Shown in pieces: positions 47,197 to 57,442 of a stretch of DNA of 64,000 nt. The translations under genes were made by a program, and so were the position numbers. Source of the DNA: Grammothele lineata (taxonomy: Eukaryota; Basidiomycota; Agaricomycetes; Polyporales; Polyporaceae); NCBI GenBank assembly GCA_002150815.3, contig NDFF03000035.1, forward strand, positions 434,001 to 498,000. Reading direction: 5' to 3'. The notes under the pieces are model-generated. The model was not told where the DNA came from, did not search any database, and saw nothing but the letters and a program-made list of their open reading frames with translations. Numbering within the stretch: position 1 is the first letter of the stretch; every line of letters starts with the position of its first letter.

Positions 47197-48496
47197 ATGA
47201 TTCCCCGCAACGCTGCACGCGCCTGCAAGTTTCTCCCGAGGACCGCTACCCTCAGGCGGTATGCCCACCACACGACGCGCGAGCGCGTTCGGATCGTCGA
47301 AGTAGGTCCAAGGGATGGTCTTCAGAACGAGAAGGCGGTCATTCCACCAGCGGTGAAGGCGGAGCTCATCAACCGTCTCACGGCGGCGGGCATGGACATC
47401 ATCGAGGCGGGCAGCTTCGTCAGCCCGAAATGGGTCCCGCAGGTGAGTTTCTCTCGATTCTGACATGGAAGAGCTGGCTAGGCTTGGTTGGATGGACTTA
47501 CGGTGCATTGAGGATGGGAACGTTGGATGGGACTAAATGCATAGGCAGATGGCGGGAACAGCAGAAGTCCTCAAGACGATGGACAGGCGGAAAGGCATGC
47601 ACTACCCGGTCCTCGTCCCTAACGTCAAAGGCTTGGAGAATCTCCTAGACCTTCTGTCCCAGCAGTCACGTTCCGAGGTGCCGTACACGGACGAAATCGC
47701 TGTCTTCACCGCCGCAACAGATGCATTCTGCAAGGCGAACACCAACTGCACGATCGCAGAGTCTCTCCAGCGGCTGGAGGTAGTCACAAAGAGGGCGATC
47801 AAGGAGGGCCTGCGCGTTCGAGGGTAAGCTCGCGTTTCCATCCTTCCGTGACTTTACGACGGTGCTCACGGGAGATCAGTTATGTGAGCGTCGTCATCGA
47901 CTGCCCTTACTCTGGACACGTCGACCCTGCAAATGTGAAGGCCGTCACGCAAGCTCTCCTGGATATGGGCTGCTACGAAGTCAGCCTGGGCGACACGGTT
48001 GGCACCGGAAACCCAACCACCATTAGCCAGCTTCTCGACAAGGTTCTCTCCGACCCCAGCATTCCTGCATCCGTGCTTGCTGTACGTATTGCCCTTCTTT
48101 TCGTCACCGTTCGCCGTCTTGAGAGACTGCTTGTTGCAGGGCCACTACCACGACACGTATGGCATGGGCGTGTCGAACATCCTCACTTCACTCGACTTTG
48201 GTCTACGCACGTTCGACTCCTCCGTCGGCGGATTGGGTGGCTGCCCGTACTCGCCCGGGGCGACGGGCAACGTCGCTACCGAAGACGTACTCTATGCTCT
48301 TCGCGGCAGCCTGTTCGACGCCCCCGGCGACGTCGAGGCCATCGCTGAAGTCGGCTCGTGGATCTCCAAGGCGATCAACAAACCGAACGCGAGTCGTGTT
48401 GGCAAGGCGCTCGAGGCGAAGCGGGAAAGGGAGCAACTCGAAACGGAGAGAGAGGGGGATGGCGGCGCAGCGGAGACGATTTCAGCCAAGCTGTAA
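47197..48496 (+). CDS. HMGCL: 3-hydroxy-3-methylglutaryl-CoA lyase
   Basis: Exons 47197-47442, 47549-47823, 47880-48081 and 48140-48496 give 359 aa. It cleaves HMG-CoA to acetyl-CoA and acetoacetate, the last step of leucine catabolism. Family blocks: [12 protein letters not shown] near residue 36, [22 protein letters not shown], the [13 protein letters not shown] block, [13 protein letters not shown], and the catalytic loop [15 protein letters not shown] with its cysteine. The first 30 residues are Arg/Ala/Lys-rich without acidic residues, like a mitochondrial leader. The protein ends SAKL, whose last three residues fit a peroxisomal PTS1, so dual targeting is possible as in animals. A damaged copy of exons 2-4 lies at 51502-52134. 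Confidence 0.96.
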
Positions 48497-49132
48497 ATAA
48501 CATTTCGTCCGTCTCAGTCAGGCATCATTCTGTTGGATCGTGGTTTTGAGGTACATTTGAAGCTCAGCTCAATCACCGGAACTATCATGCCTGCTTGTCC
48601 TCGCTCCTCCAATGGTACTCATCTCAATTGATCTCAAGCTTCGGATACTTATGCGCACGCTCAATCTTCTCACTCCGGTGAGCCACCTTCCTCCCATACA
48701 GATTCTTCTGTCTCCTTAGGCCCACTGCCATCATACGGTACGTTATAATCCTTGATCATTCTCTTGGATAGACTTGATCTTCGATCGTTTCGCAGAGGAG
48801 GCCTTGACCTACTTTGCATCGTCGTCACATGTTAGCTGTTAGGCGAAATGTTGTGACGTCACAGGTCATAATGCAATGGGAGATTGAACCGAACGCGTTT
48901 TCAACTTACCCCCCTACCACGACATCCTTGAGAGCCGAGGTCTCTGTCTCAACCATCGACAGTGTTTCCTACCATCATCACCGTGTGGTAGAGGCTGAGA
49001 ATGGCATTCACTTTCTCTCCAGCCCAGGTGTTAATTGAACGTCCTCGGGAGAATCCGTATGCAGTGAGCGGTTTCTTGTGTCACTGGGTGTGCGTTCGCT
49101 CACTAGTGAGTACGCAGTCTCTAGAGCCCGTC
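48497..49132. other. Spacer between HMG-CoA lyase and B1
   Basis: 636 bp; 3' flank of the lyase and promoter of B1. An open frame extends upstream of the B1 start (49001), but its first 44 codons are not shared with B2. Confidence 0.45.
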
Positions 49133-49856
49133 ATGAGGAGCAAGGGACCCAGGGACAAACTACTTCGCTCTGAAATCGGCTTGAAAGGCGTCCCCTTCTA
49201 TTATTATGGGTTCCCTTTCACCCACGACTACCTCCTTCGTTATGCCGGAGAGCGCCACTTCACGGTAGAACTCCCAGAGGACTACAGGGAGATATTCGGT
49301 GACAAGGACACGCTTCACTATGCGGATCTGCGTCCGGAACATCTCAAGTTGACAGAAGTTCGGCTCTTCCTAATCATGGACGCCCGTCTACAGTTGGAGG
49401 AGTACCTTTCGCATAAGTGTCGCTACATGTTGGACTTGGGTATACCGTTCAGTACCGAGTGGGACGGCATTGTTGCTCTTTGGTCGAATCGCAACATCGA
49501 AGACCGGCATGCTGCCTGTCCCCACTTCGAGCGGATTGTCAAGATCCTGGAGGAGGAGATGAATGTAGTCCAGCATGAGGGGAGACACAGTGGACTGCAA
49601 TGGTGGTATGACTGGGGAAACAGTTGCGTATGCGATTTCCTGTTCTTCTGATGCAGATGCTGATCTCTGCCTTCTCTCAAGTACTGGCGGGTACTGGCTC
49701 TTACTAAACATCTGTGTTTTGGTTGAGGCGTTCAAACGTTCATGTCGGCTGCGGTCGCGGACGAAGTCAGACGTTCGGATATGCGTCAGCTTCCAGGATA
49801 ATTATCCGGTGCTGCTCTGCTACTTCAGAGAATCTCTATCCCTGTATGCTCAGTAG
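49133..49856 (+). CDS. Unknown protein B1 (B family)
   Basis: Main exon 49133-49627 starts MRSKGPRDKLLRSEIG, the same start as B2, and reads VPFYYYGFPFTHDYLLRYA, RHFTVELPEDYREIF, LHYADLRPEHLKL, FSTEWDGIVALWSNRN, ILEEEMNVVQHEG and WWYDWGNSC. By analogy with B2 a donor (GTATGC) follows WGNSC; a CCAG acceptor at 49796 would add a 20-codon exon (49797-49856), giving 184 aa. Without splicing it stops at 49651 (172 aa). The 170-nt intron is long for this genome, so the last exon is tentative. No known domain recognised; soluble, acidic, rich in aromatic residues. Confidence 0.6.
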
Positions 49857-50553
49857 TCAAGCACGAGGACGGGAGCAGCGTCAGCGCCGGTACTCGCTCT
49901 CAGGCTCCAGCCATCTGACGCGACCACTGGGCGTTTTAACTTTGCGAGCGGGCTATGGATCTTCGGCCAAGCTAGAAGCGACGTGGTTAAGTAGCATTCA
50001 CGCCGTGCGTTTGAAAGAAAGGTGACAGCTGCCAAGTGAAACTCGTAGACAGGCTCCGGTTCTTCTGTAGGAGTGGCGTTGTGGCGCGATATAAGTATTC
50101 GGATGCGCTCCTACACGTCCGAAAGACGGTGGTGTCGCTGACTAGTGACTAGATGTAGACACCTTTTCACAAGCAAGTCGTACTCTCATTGTTCCCGTAA
50201 GTTGTGCCTCACTTGAAGCTGGAACTTCAAGTTGGAGGAACTTCTTGGCGCGCTGACTCGGTCACGAGATCGCGTTGTCGCGTTTGATGGGTTCATGTCG
50301 AATTCCCACGCCCGGGCCTGATCCCGCGCACCGGCACCCTGTACGTACTCATCAACTCTCCGCGAGTCCATGTCAAAATACCCATAAATCCCGTTCTCTC
50401 TACCATCAGTCCGAATACTCGAATGATGACCTCTCAACCTCAATGTACCATGCTGTCTGACTGTCCCCCGAATCCCTTGCACGCCGTACGTGTCTCTCTT
50501 ACGATACGAAGCTGACATACTGACGAGTACATGCTCAGCATCTCGATCCTATT
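49857..50553. other. Spacer between B1 and B2
   Basis: No supported gene. The part from about 50265 to 50520 resembles 51260-51501 (upstream of the chimeric pseudogene), showing that flanks were duplicated with the B genes. Confidence 0.5.
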
Positions 50554-51154
50554 ATGCGAAGCAAAGGTCCCAGAAACCAGCTATGCCGTTCTGAAATCGG
50601 CCGGGACAAGCAAGTGCCTCTGTATTGCTACGGGTTTCCCTTCACCATCCAGTACCTCCTCCGCTACGCGGCGAAGCACCACTTCACTGTGGAGATCCCC
50701 GAGGAGCTGAGAGACGAGATGTTCTGCGATAGTCTGCCAGAGGTTCTCGACTATGCGGACTTGAAGGATGAACATTTCAATGATCCGGACCTTGCGCTGA
50801 TGCTCATGTTGGAAGCCCGTCTATATTTTGAATATCGGCTCAGGGAGAAGTGTCACGGCTTTGTGTTCGAACTTAGACGGCCGTTCAGCAATGAGTGGGA
50901 TCAAATTCTCACCCTTTGGACGAATCGCAACGCCGAGGAACGGTACGCTTTATGGAGTCGTGACTTCGAAGGCATTGTCAAGGTTGTGGAGGAGGAGATG
51001 AATGTCGTCCAGGCAGAGGGAAAACGGAGCGAGTTGCGGTGGTGGTATGACTGGGAGAACGATATTGTGCGTAATTTTCTACCGTCTGCTCACTGGTCTC
51101 TCAGGCTTGGACCTGATACTGTTTCAGGATTTCGAGAGTCTCCGTCCCCGGTAA
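50554..51154 (+). CDS. Unknown protein B2 (B family)
   Basis: Exon 1 50554-51066 starts MRSKGPRNQLCRSEIG and reads VPLYCYGFPFTIQYLLRYA, HHFTVEIPEELRDEM, LDYADLKDEHFND, FSNEWDQILTLWTNRN, VVEEEMNVVQAEG and WWYDWENDI. A GTGCGT donor and a TTTCAG acceptor lead to a nine-codon exon (51128-51154, DFESLRPR), giving 179 aa. The same exon 2 start and the same donor position recur in the fragment at 52135-52350, which supports the splice model. Reading through gives 231 aa instead. Function unknown; clearly a duplicate of B1. Confidence 0.65.
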
Positions 51155-51501
51155 CCTGCTGTATCGTACCCCGCGCTATGTTCGCACTTCTTCGAGCGTT
51201 CTATATACCTTCGGTGACAATAGATCTAGGTGAGTACACGCTACCATGAGTTCCGTGCTGTGACGGGCTTGTTGCGACTTTGACCGCGTCGGGCCTGCAG
51301 TCGTCACGGGATCGTGTTGCCACGTATGACGCCCATTTGTCACGTCTCAAGCTGTCTCAGACGACTTGTCCCAAACGCTCACATCAACCGTTCTCGTCAC
51401 CGTCACTCGGCCCAATCAGACAATGGTCTCTCAGTCTCAATACCCAGGTTAGTTAGCTGACCATCCTCCGGACTCTCAGTGCGCTGTATGTGCTTACCAA
51501 C
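51155..51501. other. Spacer; duplicated B-gene upstream flank
   Basis: The part from about 51260 resembles the sequence just upstream of B2 (50265-50520). It stops at 51501, where HMG-CoA-lyase-like sequence begins. Confidence 0.5.
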
Positions 51502-52134
51502 GTACCCGGTCCTTGTCCCTAACGTCAAAGGCCTGACGAATCTCCTAGGCCTTCTTTCTCGCCGGTAGCCACGTTCGGAAATGCCATACACGGACGAGAT
51601 CGCTGTCTTCACCCCAGCAACAGACGCATTCTGCAAGGCAAATAAGTACCAACTGCATGGTCGCGGAGTGTCCAGCGGCTGGAGGTGGTCACGAAGCGGG
51701 CGACTAAAGAGGGCCTTCGCGTACGAGGGTGAGCTTGTGTCTCCATCCTTGCATGACTACGACGGTGCTCACGGGAGACCAGTGATGTGAGCGTCGTCAT
51801 CGACTGCCCATACTCAGGACACGTCGACCTTGCAGTGAAGGACGGTACACAAGCTCTTCTCGATATGGACTGCTACGAAGTCAGCTTGGGCGACACGGCT
51901 GGCGCCGGAAACCCGACCACCATTTGTGAGCTTCTCGACCAGATTCTCTCCGACCCCAGCATTCCCGAATCCGTGCTTGCCGTATGTATTGCCCCTTCTT
52001 TTGCGACCACTCGCCGTTCTGAGGAAGTGTCCGTCGCAGGGCCATTACCACGACACGTACGGCATGGGCGTATCGAACATCCTCACTTCACTCGACTTTG
52101 GTCTACGCACGTTCGACTCCTCCGTTGGCGGCAG
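51502..52134 (+). pseudogene. HMG-CoA lyase pseudogene fragment
   Basis: Matches exons 2-4 of the intact gene at 47.2-48.5 kb, introns included: part of exon 2 from 51502 (VLVPNVKGL, then [11 protein letters not shown]), exon 3 ([27 protein letters not shown]) and the start of exon 4 ([15 protein letters not shown] up to SSVGG). Exon 1 and the catalytic [10 protein letters not shown] loop are missing. Exon 2 has an in-frame stop (CGGTAG near 51565-51570) and frameshifts. It cannot encode an active lyase. Retained introns mean it came from a DNA-level duplication, not from an mRNA. Confidence 0.88.
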
Positions 52135-52350
52135 TGTTGGTACGACGGCGACAACGGCTTTGTGCGCAGTATCTCATTCTTCCCTTAGCGCTATGCTGAC
52201 CGGAAGTGCCCTAGGATTTCGAGAGTCTCCGTCACCAGTTGACTGTGCGTCGTACCGTATGCTCCGCTGCCGTAGAGCAGCGGATCTCGCCACCCGTTCT
52301 GTGACAAAGCTCATGCTTCCCCGAGCATTCTGTATCCATTAGTGACAATG
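52135..52350 (+). pseudogene. 3' fragment of a third B-family copy
   Basis: Directly fused to the lyase fragment. It matches the end of B2 exon 1 (WYD region with TGGTACGAC), the donor, the intron and exon 2 (DFESLR), then 3' flank (GTGACAAT) into about 52350. The B coding body that should precede it is absent and is replaced by lyase sequence. Confidence 0.75.
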
Positions 52351-52589
52351 GAATTCTCCGCATGTCTTCGACGCAGTGCTGCGTACAAGGAATCCGCTTC
52401 ACTATATGTTGGTGCGAGGCAATTATCCTCCACGATGAAACCTGCCGTTTGCGCGCACATCAACAAGGCTTGAGTACATGTTCTGGATTCCTGTTCTCAT
52501 TCAACTGTGTTCATTTTGAAATTATTTGTACGCACGCTACACGCTCTCACTTCCCGATACAGGTCGCTGTGACCGTCGGCGCGTGGTAC

Positions 52590-55032
52590 GGAGATATCTC
52601 CCACCTCTCCCTCTTCCGGACGAAATGACTCGCCCACGTTCACACCTATCCCTAGAAGAGAACAAAGGGAGTGCGACGATCCTAATACAGGGTGCCTTCT
52701 CATGACGGAGCAGAAGGTGAGTCGGATTTTCCACAAGGACAGGTTCTGCTTCGCGATTATCGCTGATGGACCTCGTTGCGTGGGTCCCTCGACGCTCGTC
52801 GGGCTCGTGTGCAGATGTTGTGCACGCTCCGAAGCGGCCGTTGTTGGTGTTTACGCAGTCGCTGCACGCGTGGCGGAGAGGTGAAGTGCTAGTACTACGT
52901 TGCTGGTTGGACGCGCCGAGAGAGGGAGGTGATGACGAAGACGATCCTCTGACCGCGAGTCGCTCTTCGGTATTCGATCTGTATCGCTCGCCACACGATG
53001 TCACTGGTGCAGGTGTCCGAAGTTCCGGACAGAAGGCGTACGCCCACTCAACCAAACACAGGGTGTTTGTATGGTCTCAGACGCCCACCGTCTTCGTCCT
53101 CTCCCGCGTGCAGGTGCGTCTGTTCTTGCCTCTGGAGTCTCACCAGCTAAGTCTCCCACATACAGAGCTACCTATTGCATTCTATACCTCCAATACTGAG
53201 CAGAGAGCATCTACGACGGCGACCAAGACAAGTCCGACGGGGCCCGCCACAACAGCATCGCCCTCGACCAGTCTCGGAACCAGTTGCCCTGGGCCTCGAG
53301 TCCCACCGTCGGACACTAATACCCACCTTGGGCGACTTCTTTCTGGGCGCGCCCCTCAACCAAACTCCGCTGATTATCGCAACCACCATCGAGGGTTCTC
53401 GCCCCGGAACAGCCTCGCGCGTGCTCGTCCGCGCGGCGGCCTAGGTGCGATTCGGGGGCGGTGGGGGCAGGAGGGCGTGTGCGGTGACTTGTGTGGCGAG
53501 GCGAGACAATTGGAAGAGGGAAGAAGACGGCAACGCTCCAGGACGGATGACGCGGCCTGCCGGGGCTCGGAGGGCCGTGGAGAGGGCGAAATGGATATAA
53601 AACCGCCCTGTTGGCCGTCCTCTCTCCCCAGACCCGCCTCCTCTTTCTCCTCCTCCTCCTCCACCACCACCACCACCCGCTCCCTCTCGAGCGTCATGCG
53701 ACCGGGATAGGTTTGTAACACCATGCGTCGCTTCTAGCGACACCAAGCACCCATGACCAGCAGGGGCGCGACGCGAAAAGGTACGTGGCGACATCGTCCT
53801 TCCTCCGCTCGACGTCGCTCAACCCGCTACACAGCCGACAACGCCCCAGGCGCGTCCTCACAAGATCCAGCGTAAAACGTACGTCTCTCTCACGCCCTCT
53901 GCCTCACGACGCTTGGATCTGACGACGCTCGTGTTCTAGACCTGCTGGCGGGCGGCGCGCCCTCCGGTCACCAGAGGCCATAAGCCTGCTAACGCCGGGT
54001 CGCACGTCCCCTCGAGGGACCTCTGCGGCCCACATGGCCAAGCGGGTAATTGCGCCCAGGCGTCGACGCCGTGCAGCGGCCCGGCCCTCCTCGGAGGCCG
54101 GGTCGTGTCAGCCACGGCGTGACCGGGACGAGTACCCGCTCCCCGCCTTCGCCTTCGGGCTTAGGCGAGAATGGGGGGCGGGGAAAGTAAACGACCCCAA
54201 AACCTGGAACGACCACGAAAGCGGTACGGGTAGGCGGCGTACGCGCCCATGGCAGGCCACCCAGGCGCCTAGTAGGACGTCTTCGGACGTGAGAACGGTT
54301 GTGCCCTGGGGGTGTCCGGCGTCGCGTCGCCAACGCGGGCAAATCCCTCAATGGTACGTCTTTGTTTTCGTCTCTTCGACCTTCACTCGCTCACCTCGCG
54401 ATTGGATTTAGGCAGGGAGTCCGCACGCGCATCGCAGACGGGGTGGCTCGCTACGGCGAGGGCCACCGTCTGCGGTGTGCATCCCACCCCGCGGTCGACC
54501 GCTCCGCTCCGCGCAGATCGCGTGGGCGGAATGAGTTGGTCCCGCGGCGCACGGTGGCGCGCACGTCTTGCACGCTCGGTGGACCGCTGCGTAGTGCGCA
54601 TCGGGCGCATATTCGCAAGGTAAGGGTCCCGGGCAGATGCGGACTAACCAGTGCGCGCCACTCAGCCCCCTTCAATTTATCATCAACACTCATTATAGTA
54701 ACAACTTTCCTTAACAACTTGAATACTCGGCGTGAGCGCTCCGCCAACAAAAACCATTATGGTGCGTCGCCTTCGTTTCCTTTTATTTCTCGCGCGCGTT
54801 GACGACATCTTAGCTGTGTAAATATGCCTATGCAAGATATCCTATGTGTGTGCCTCAAGATGTGTGAACCGAGCTTCAAGCGGCGCCGAGGGCCAAAGAG
54901 CCCTCGGCTCAAATTGCCTTCCCGAGGTACGGTCGGCCGCGTGCGACGGGCGCGCGGCTGTCCTGGCGCAGGCCTCTTCGTGGCCCTCGGGACTAGTACC
55001 TGCCTTCGGGCGGGGAAGCTAACGTGCGCCGA
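52590..55032 (+). repeat. Large inverted repeat, copy B (about 2.4 kb)
   Basis: Reverse-complement counterpart of 27382-29880. Right border is sharp at 55032; the left border is gradual. A TATA-like GGATATAAAACC lies at 53593-53604. Downstream are exon-like blocks nearly identical to copy A, separated by GT...AG gaps. The gap after AGCGTAAAAC and the gap after CCCTCAATG differ clearly between copies while the flanking blocks do not. The 9-bp hairpin is at 54885-54908. A frame from about 53943 to 54360 (with MAKRVIAPRRRRR) is longer than in copy A. No transposon enzyme is visible. It may be a non-autonomous element or a duplicated transcribed gene. Confidence 0.8.
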
Positions 55033-55641
55033 AAGTCTTCTCGTTCATCTCACTTGCTAGTATCGCTAGAAATCGCTCGTATGCGTGTCAGCTTCTTTGT
55101 ATTGATGTCTCTGATAAATCCTTGTTCCGCGTCCGAGTCTATCTTGCGAGTGTAGAAAGCGTGCTTGAACTACGACGGCGTCTGTATCTGTATAAGGCGT
55201 GTTGAGGTACCGTCTACGCGGAGCATATGTTAGGGCTTTTCTTCCGTTGATTCATCGCTCTCCGCAAGATGTGCTACGACAAGTGTTCGCTTGTCCGGTG
55301 AAGCACGATGCCTCCGTAAGGTTTCAAGCTACTAGAAGTCAGGCGTCCGATGCCCCATTCAACGACGTTGGACGCGGCGGCGCGCGGATGACTATCATGT
55401 AGCATGGCACGATGGTGCGTACCGGATTGGACGATGAAAGAGACGTAAATGTCAAGCATCCATTCGGCGATCGCAAATTACAAAGCTTTGACGATAGCAG
55501 TAGGCAAATGTTCGTTGCGATACATGTACAGTGTAGATGTCCTGTAGGTCGTGCGTCATGAGCGAGTACAAACGCGCATATAGCCACTCGAGACGTACCT
55601 CCGATACCCTCTTGTGCCATCCAAAGCCCACTGGCGACGCA
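55033..55641. other. Spacer right of repeat copy B
   Basis: 609 bp, no supported gene; 3' flank of the Hikeshi homologue. Confidence 0.5.
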
Positions 55642-56395
55642 CTACTCTTGTCTCTCCAAGAACGCTACGCCCTGCGTGCGTACCTTTCCCATGAAGTTCT
55701 CATACCACTTTGAGATCATCCCTATCGGGATCATCACGCTCGCGTTCAACGCCGCCGGGTTCCCATCGACGAAGCTCGAGAGGTAGTTGAACAAGTTCTT
55801 CACGATCCGCTCCGCCATGACCGTCGCCGTGAGGACCTTGTTCTCCCCGGGGGCGACGAGCGCCCCGTGGAGAGCCGCGAGCTCCTCTGCGATCGTCGAG
55901 AGCGGCTCGATGGAGAGCCCGACGTAGGCCGTCACGTCGTCCCCGCCGGTGTTTGCGCCGGTGAAGACGGCGTGCGCGTCGGTGGTTTGGGGGGCGTAGG
56001 TCCCGCGCAGGCGGAATATCGCGGAGGGCTTCTCGTTGGAGAGCCTGGCGGCAGGAGTGGATGGAAGTGGGGGAGAGTTGAGCGTCGCGTCGCGGATGGA
56101 GAAGAGGGCGATGACTTACATGCCAAGAAGTTGGAAGCCCTTCCCTGGCCAGTGGAAGTGTACTGTCGCGCCGTACCCATTGGGGAACGGGACTGGGGGT
56201 TGCGCGGGAGTGGTCAGCATGCGCTCGTCGGCGTGATGGGCGCCGCGATGGACACGATGACGTACCTGTACCCAGGAGGAACACACATAGGTGGTTGACC
56301 GAGCTCGCTGACGGTATTTCAAACACTGCATGCGTTTCGTCTATCTGCTGGAGATTTGTCTGGAGGAGGCGGCCGGCGACCAAGCACCCGAACAT
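55642..56395 (-). CDS. OPI10: Hikeshi / OPI10 family protein
   Basis: Exons 56395-56266, 56192-56120 and 56044-55642 (introns 73 and 75 nt) give 201 aa, the usual size. Blocks: [94 protein letters not shown] and [18 protein letters not shown]. Hikeshi carries Hsp70 into the nucleus during heat stress in animals; yeast Opi10 is linked to inositol and phospholipid regulation. The third exon reads through a weak donor (GTACGC) after FMGK to end GVAFLERQE, which fits the family better than splicing. Start chosen by family length. Confidence 0.92.
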
Positions 56396-57442
56396 GGTTG
56401 AATATGTTGGCAGGGAGAAGCGCGACGAGGTGACGATGACGATGCGGGACCAAAGATAACGCGGGTAGTGATAATGTGTGACGAAGACTGCGTTATAAGA
56501 TGATGTCCTACGCGCGCCGCGTTGCAAAGATCGTTGGCGATGCCGGGTGGAAGTAAAGAGAAAACATTCGAGGGCTTTCGCGCGACATCGTGTTGGAGCG
56601 CGACGCGCCGCGAGACCACCGCGCGCGAACCCGCGCTGGCGTCTAAAACTGCCCTACACGCTCACGTGCTCCAGGGCTGCACGGAACTGCAGAGGATCGA
56701 GATTCGCTGAGATTCCCACTCCCGAGGCCGCGTTCCTTGTGCGAACGGCTAAGATTCAATCTCTCGCCACCACCATCACGCATCCTTCCTCCGCACTCAG
56801 GTTGTTTCTCCTTAGATGAGGCTTACCGCTAGCATTAGCATCTACAAGCCGGAAGCCGGGCGGGTGTTCTTGGATGGTCTCCTCGGTAGTCAACGGCAGT
56901 CAGACTAGTTCAGCCTACGAAAGATCTTCCAAGAGACCAGAACAAGAACATCGAATGCCGACGGACGCCCGTTCCGACGCATTAATGTGCTTCCAAGGGC
57001 CACATGTTCACCGGATGTCGATCAGCACCTCCCATAGTTGAAGCTTTCGCGGGCCAAAGGATCTCATCGTCGTCGTAGATCACCGCCATTCGGGCTCATC
57101 TGCATGCCACACCAGCAGTTCCTCCACCGTCTATTAGCGGAATGTGCTCGTCCACCGTGCGCGGATACTGCTCTTTGCAGGAAAGCAGTCTCCGGAGCAC
57201 CCGGCCCGCAGGATAGCGCTCCGGTGGAATCGGGAATCTGGGATCTGGTCAGTATTTTACGCGGGGACTGTGGGGGTGACTCGCCCCGCCGGCCGTCGTC
57301 GCGGACGACGTGGACGCCTGCACCCTCGACCACGACCCTCCAAGAAGCTTCCTGCTGCCGTTTGAGACCAAGGGAGAGGAGATACCCACCGATTATCTAG
57401 ACCCCATCATCGAATTCCTGTCTGTCAGCTTGGCCGCCTCCC
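56396..57442. other. Divergent promoter spacer, OPI10 / ALT
   Basis: About 1.05 kb between two start codons pointing apart. Short overlapping frames only (for example 57038-57400 against 57064-57333 on the other strand), without motifs. Confidence 0.5.

Noticed and set aside
52766..53710. 314-codon plus-strand frame in repeat copy B
   Set aside because: Copy A keeps only part of it, residues are mostly Arg/Ser/Pro/Thr, and the opposite strand is also open; it looks like composition rather than a protein.
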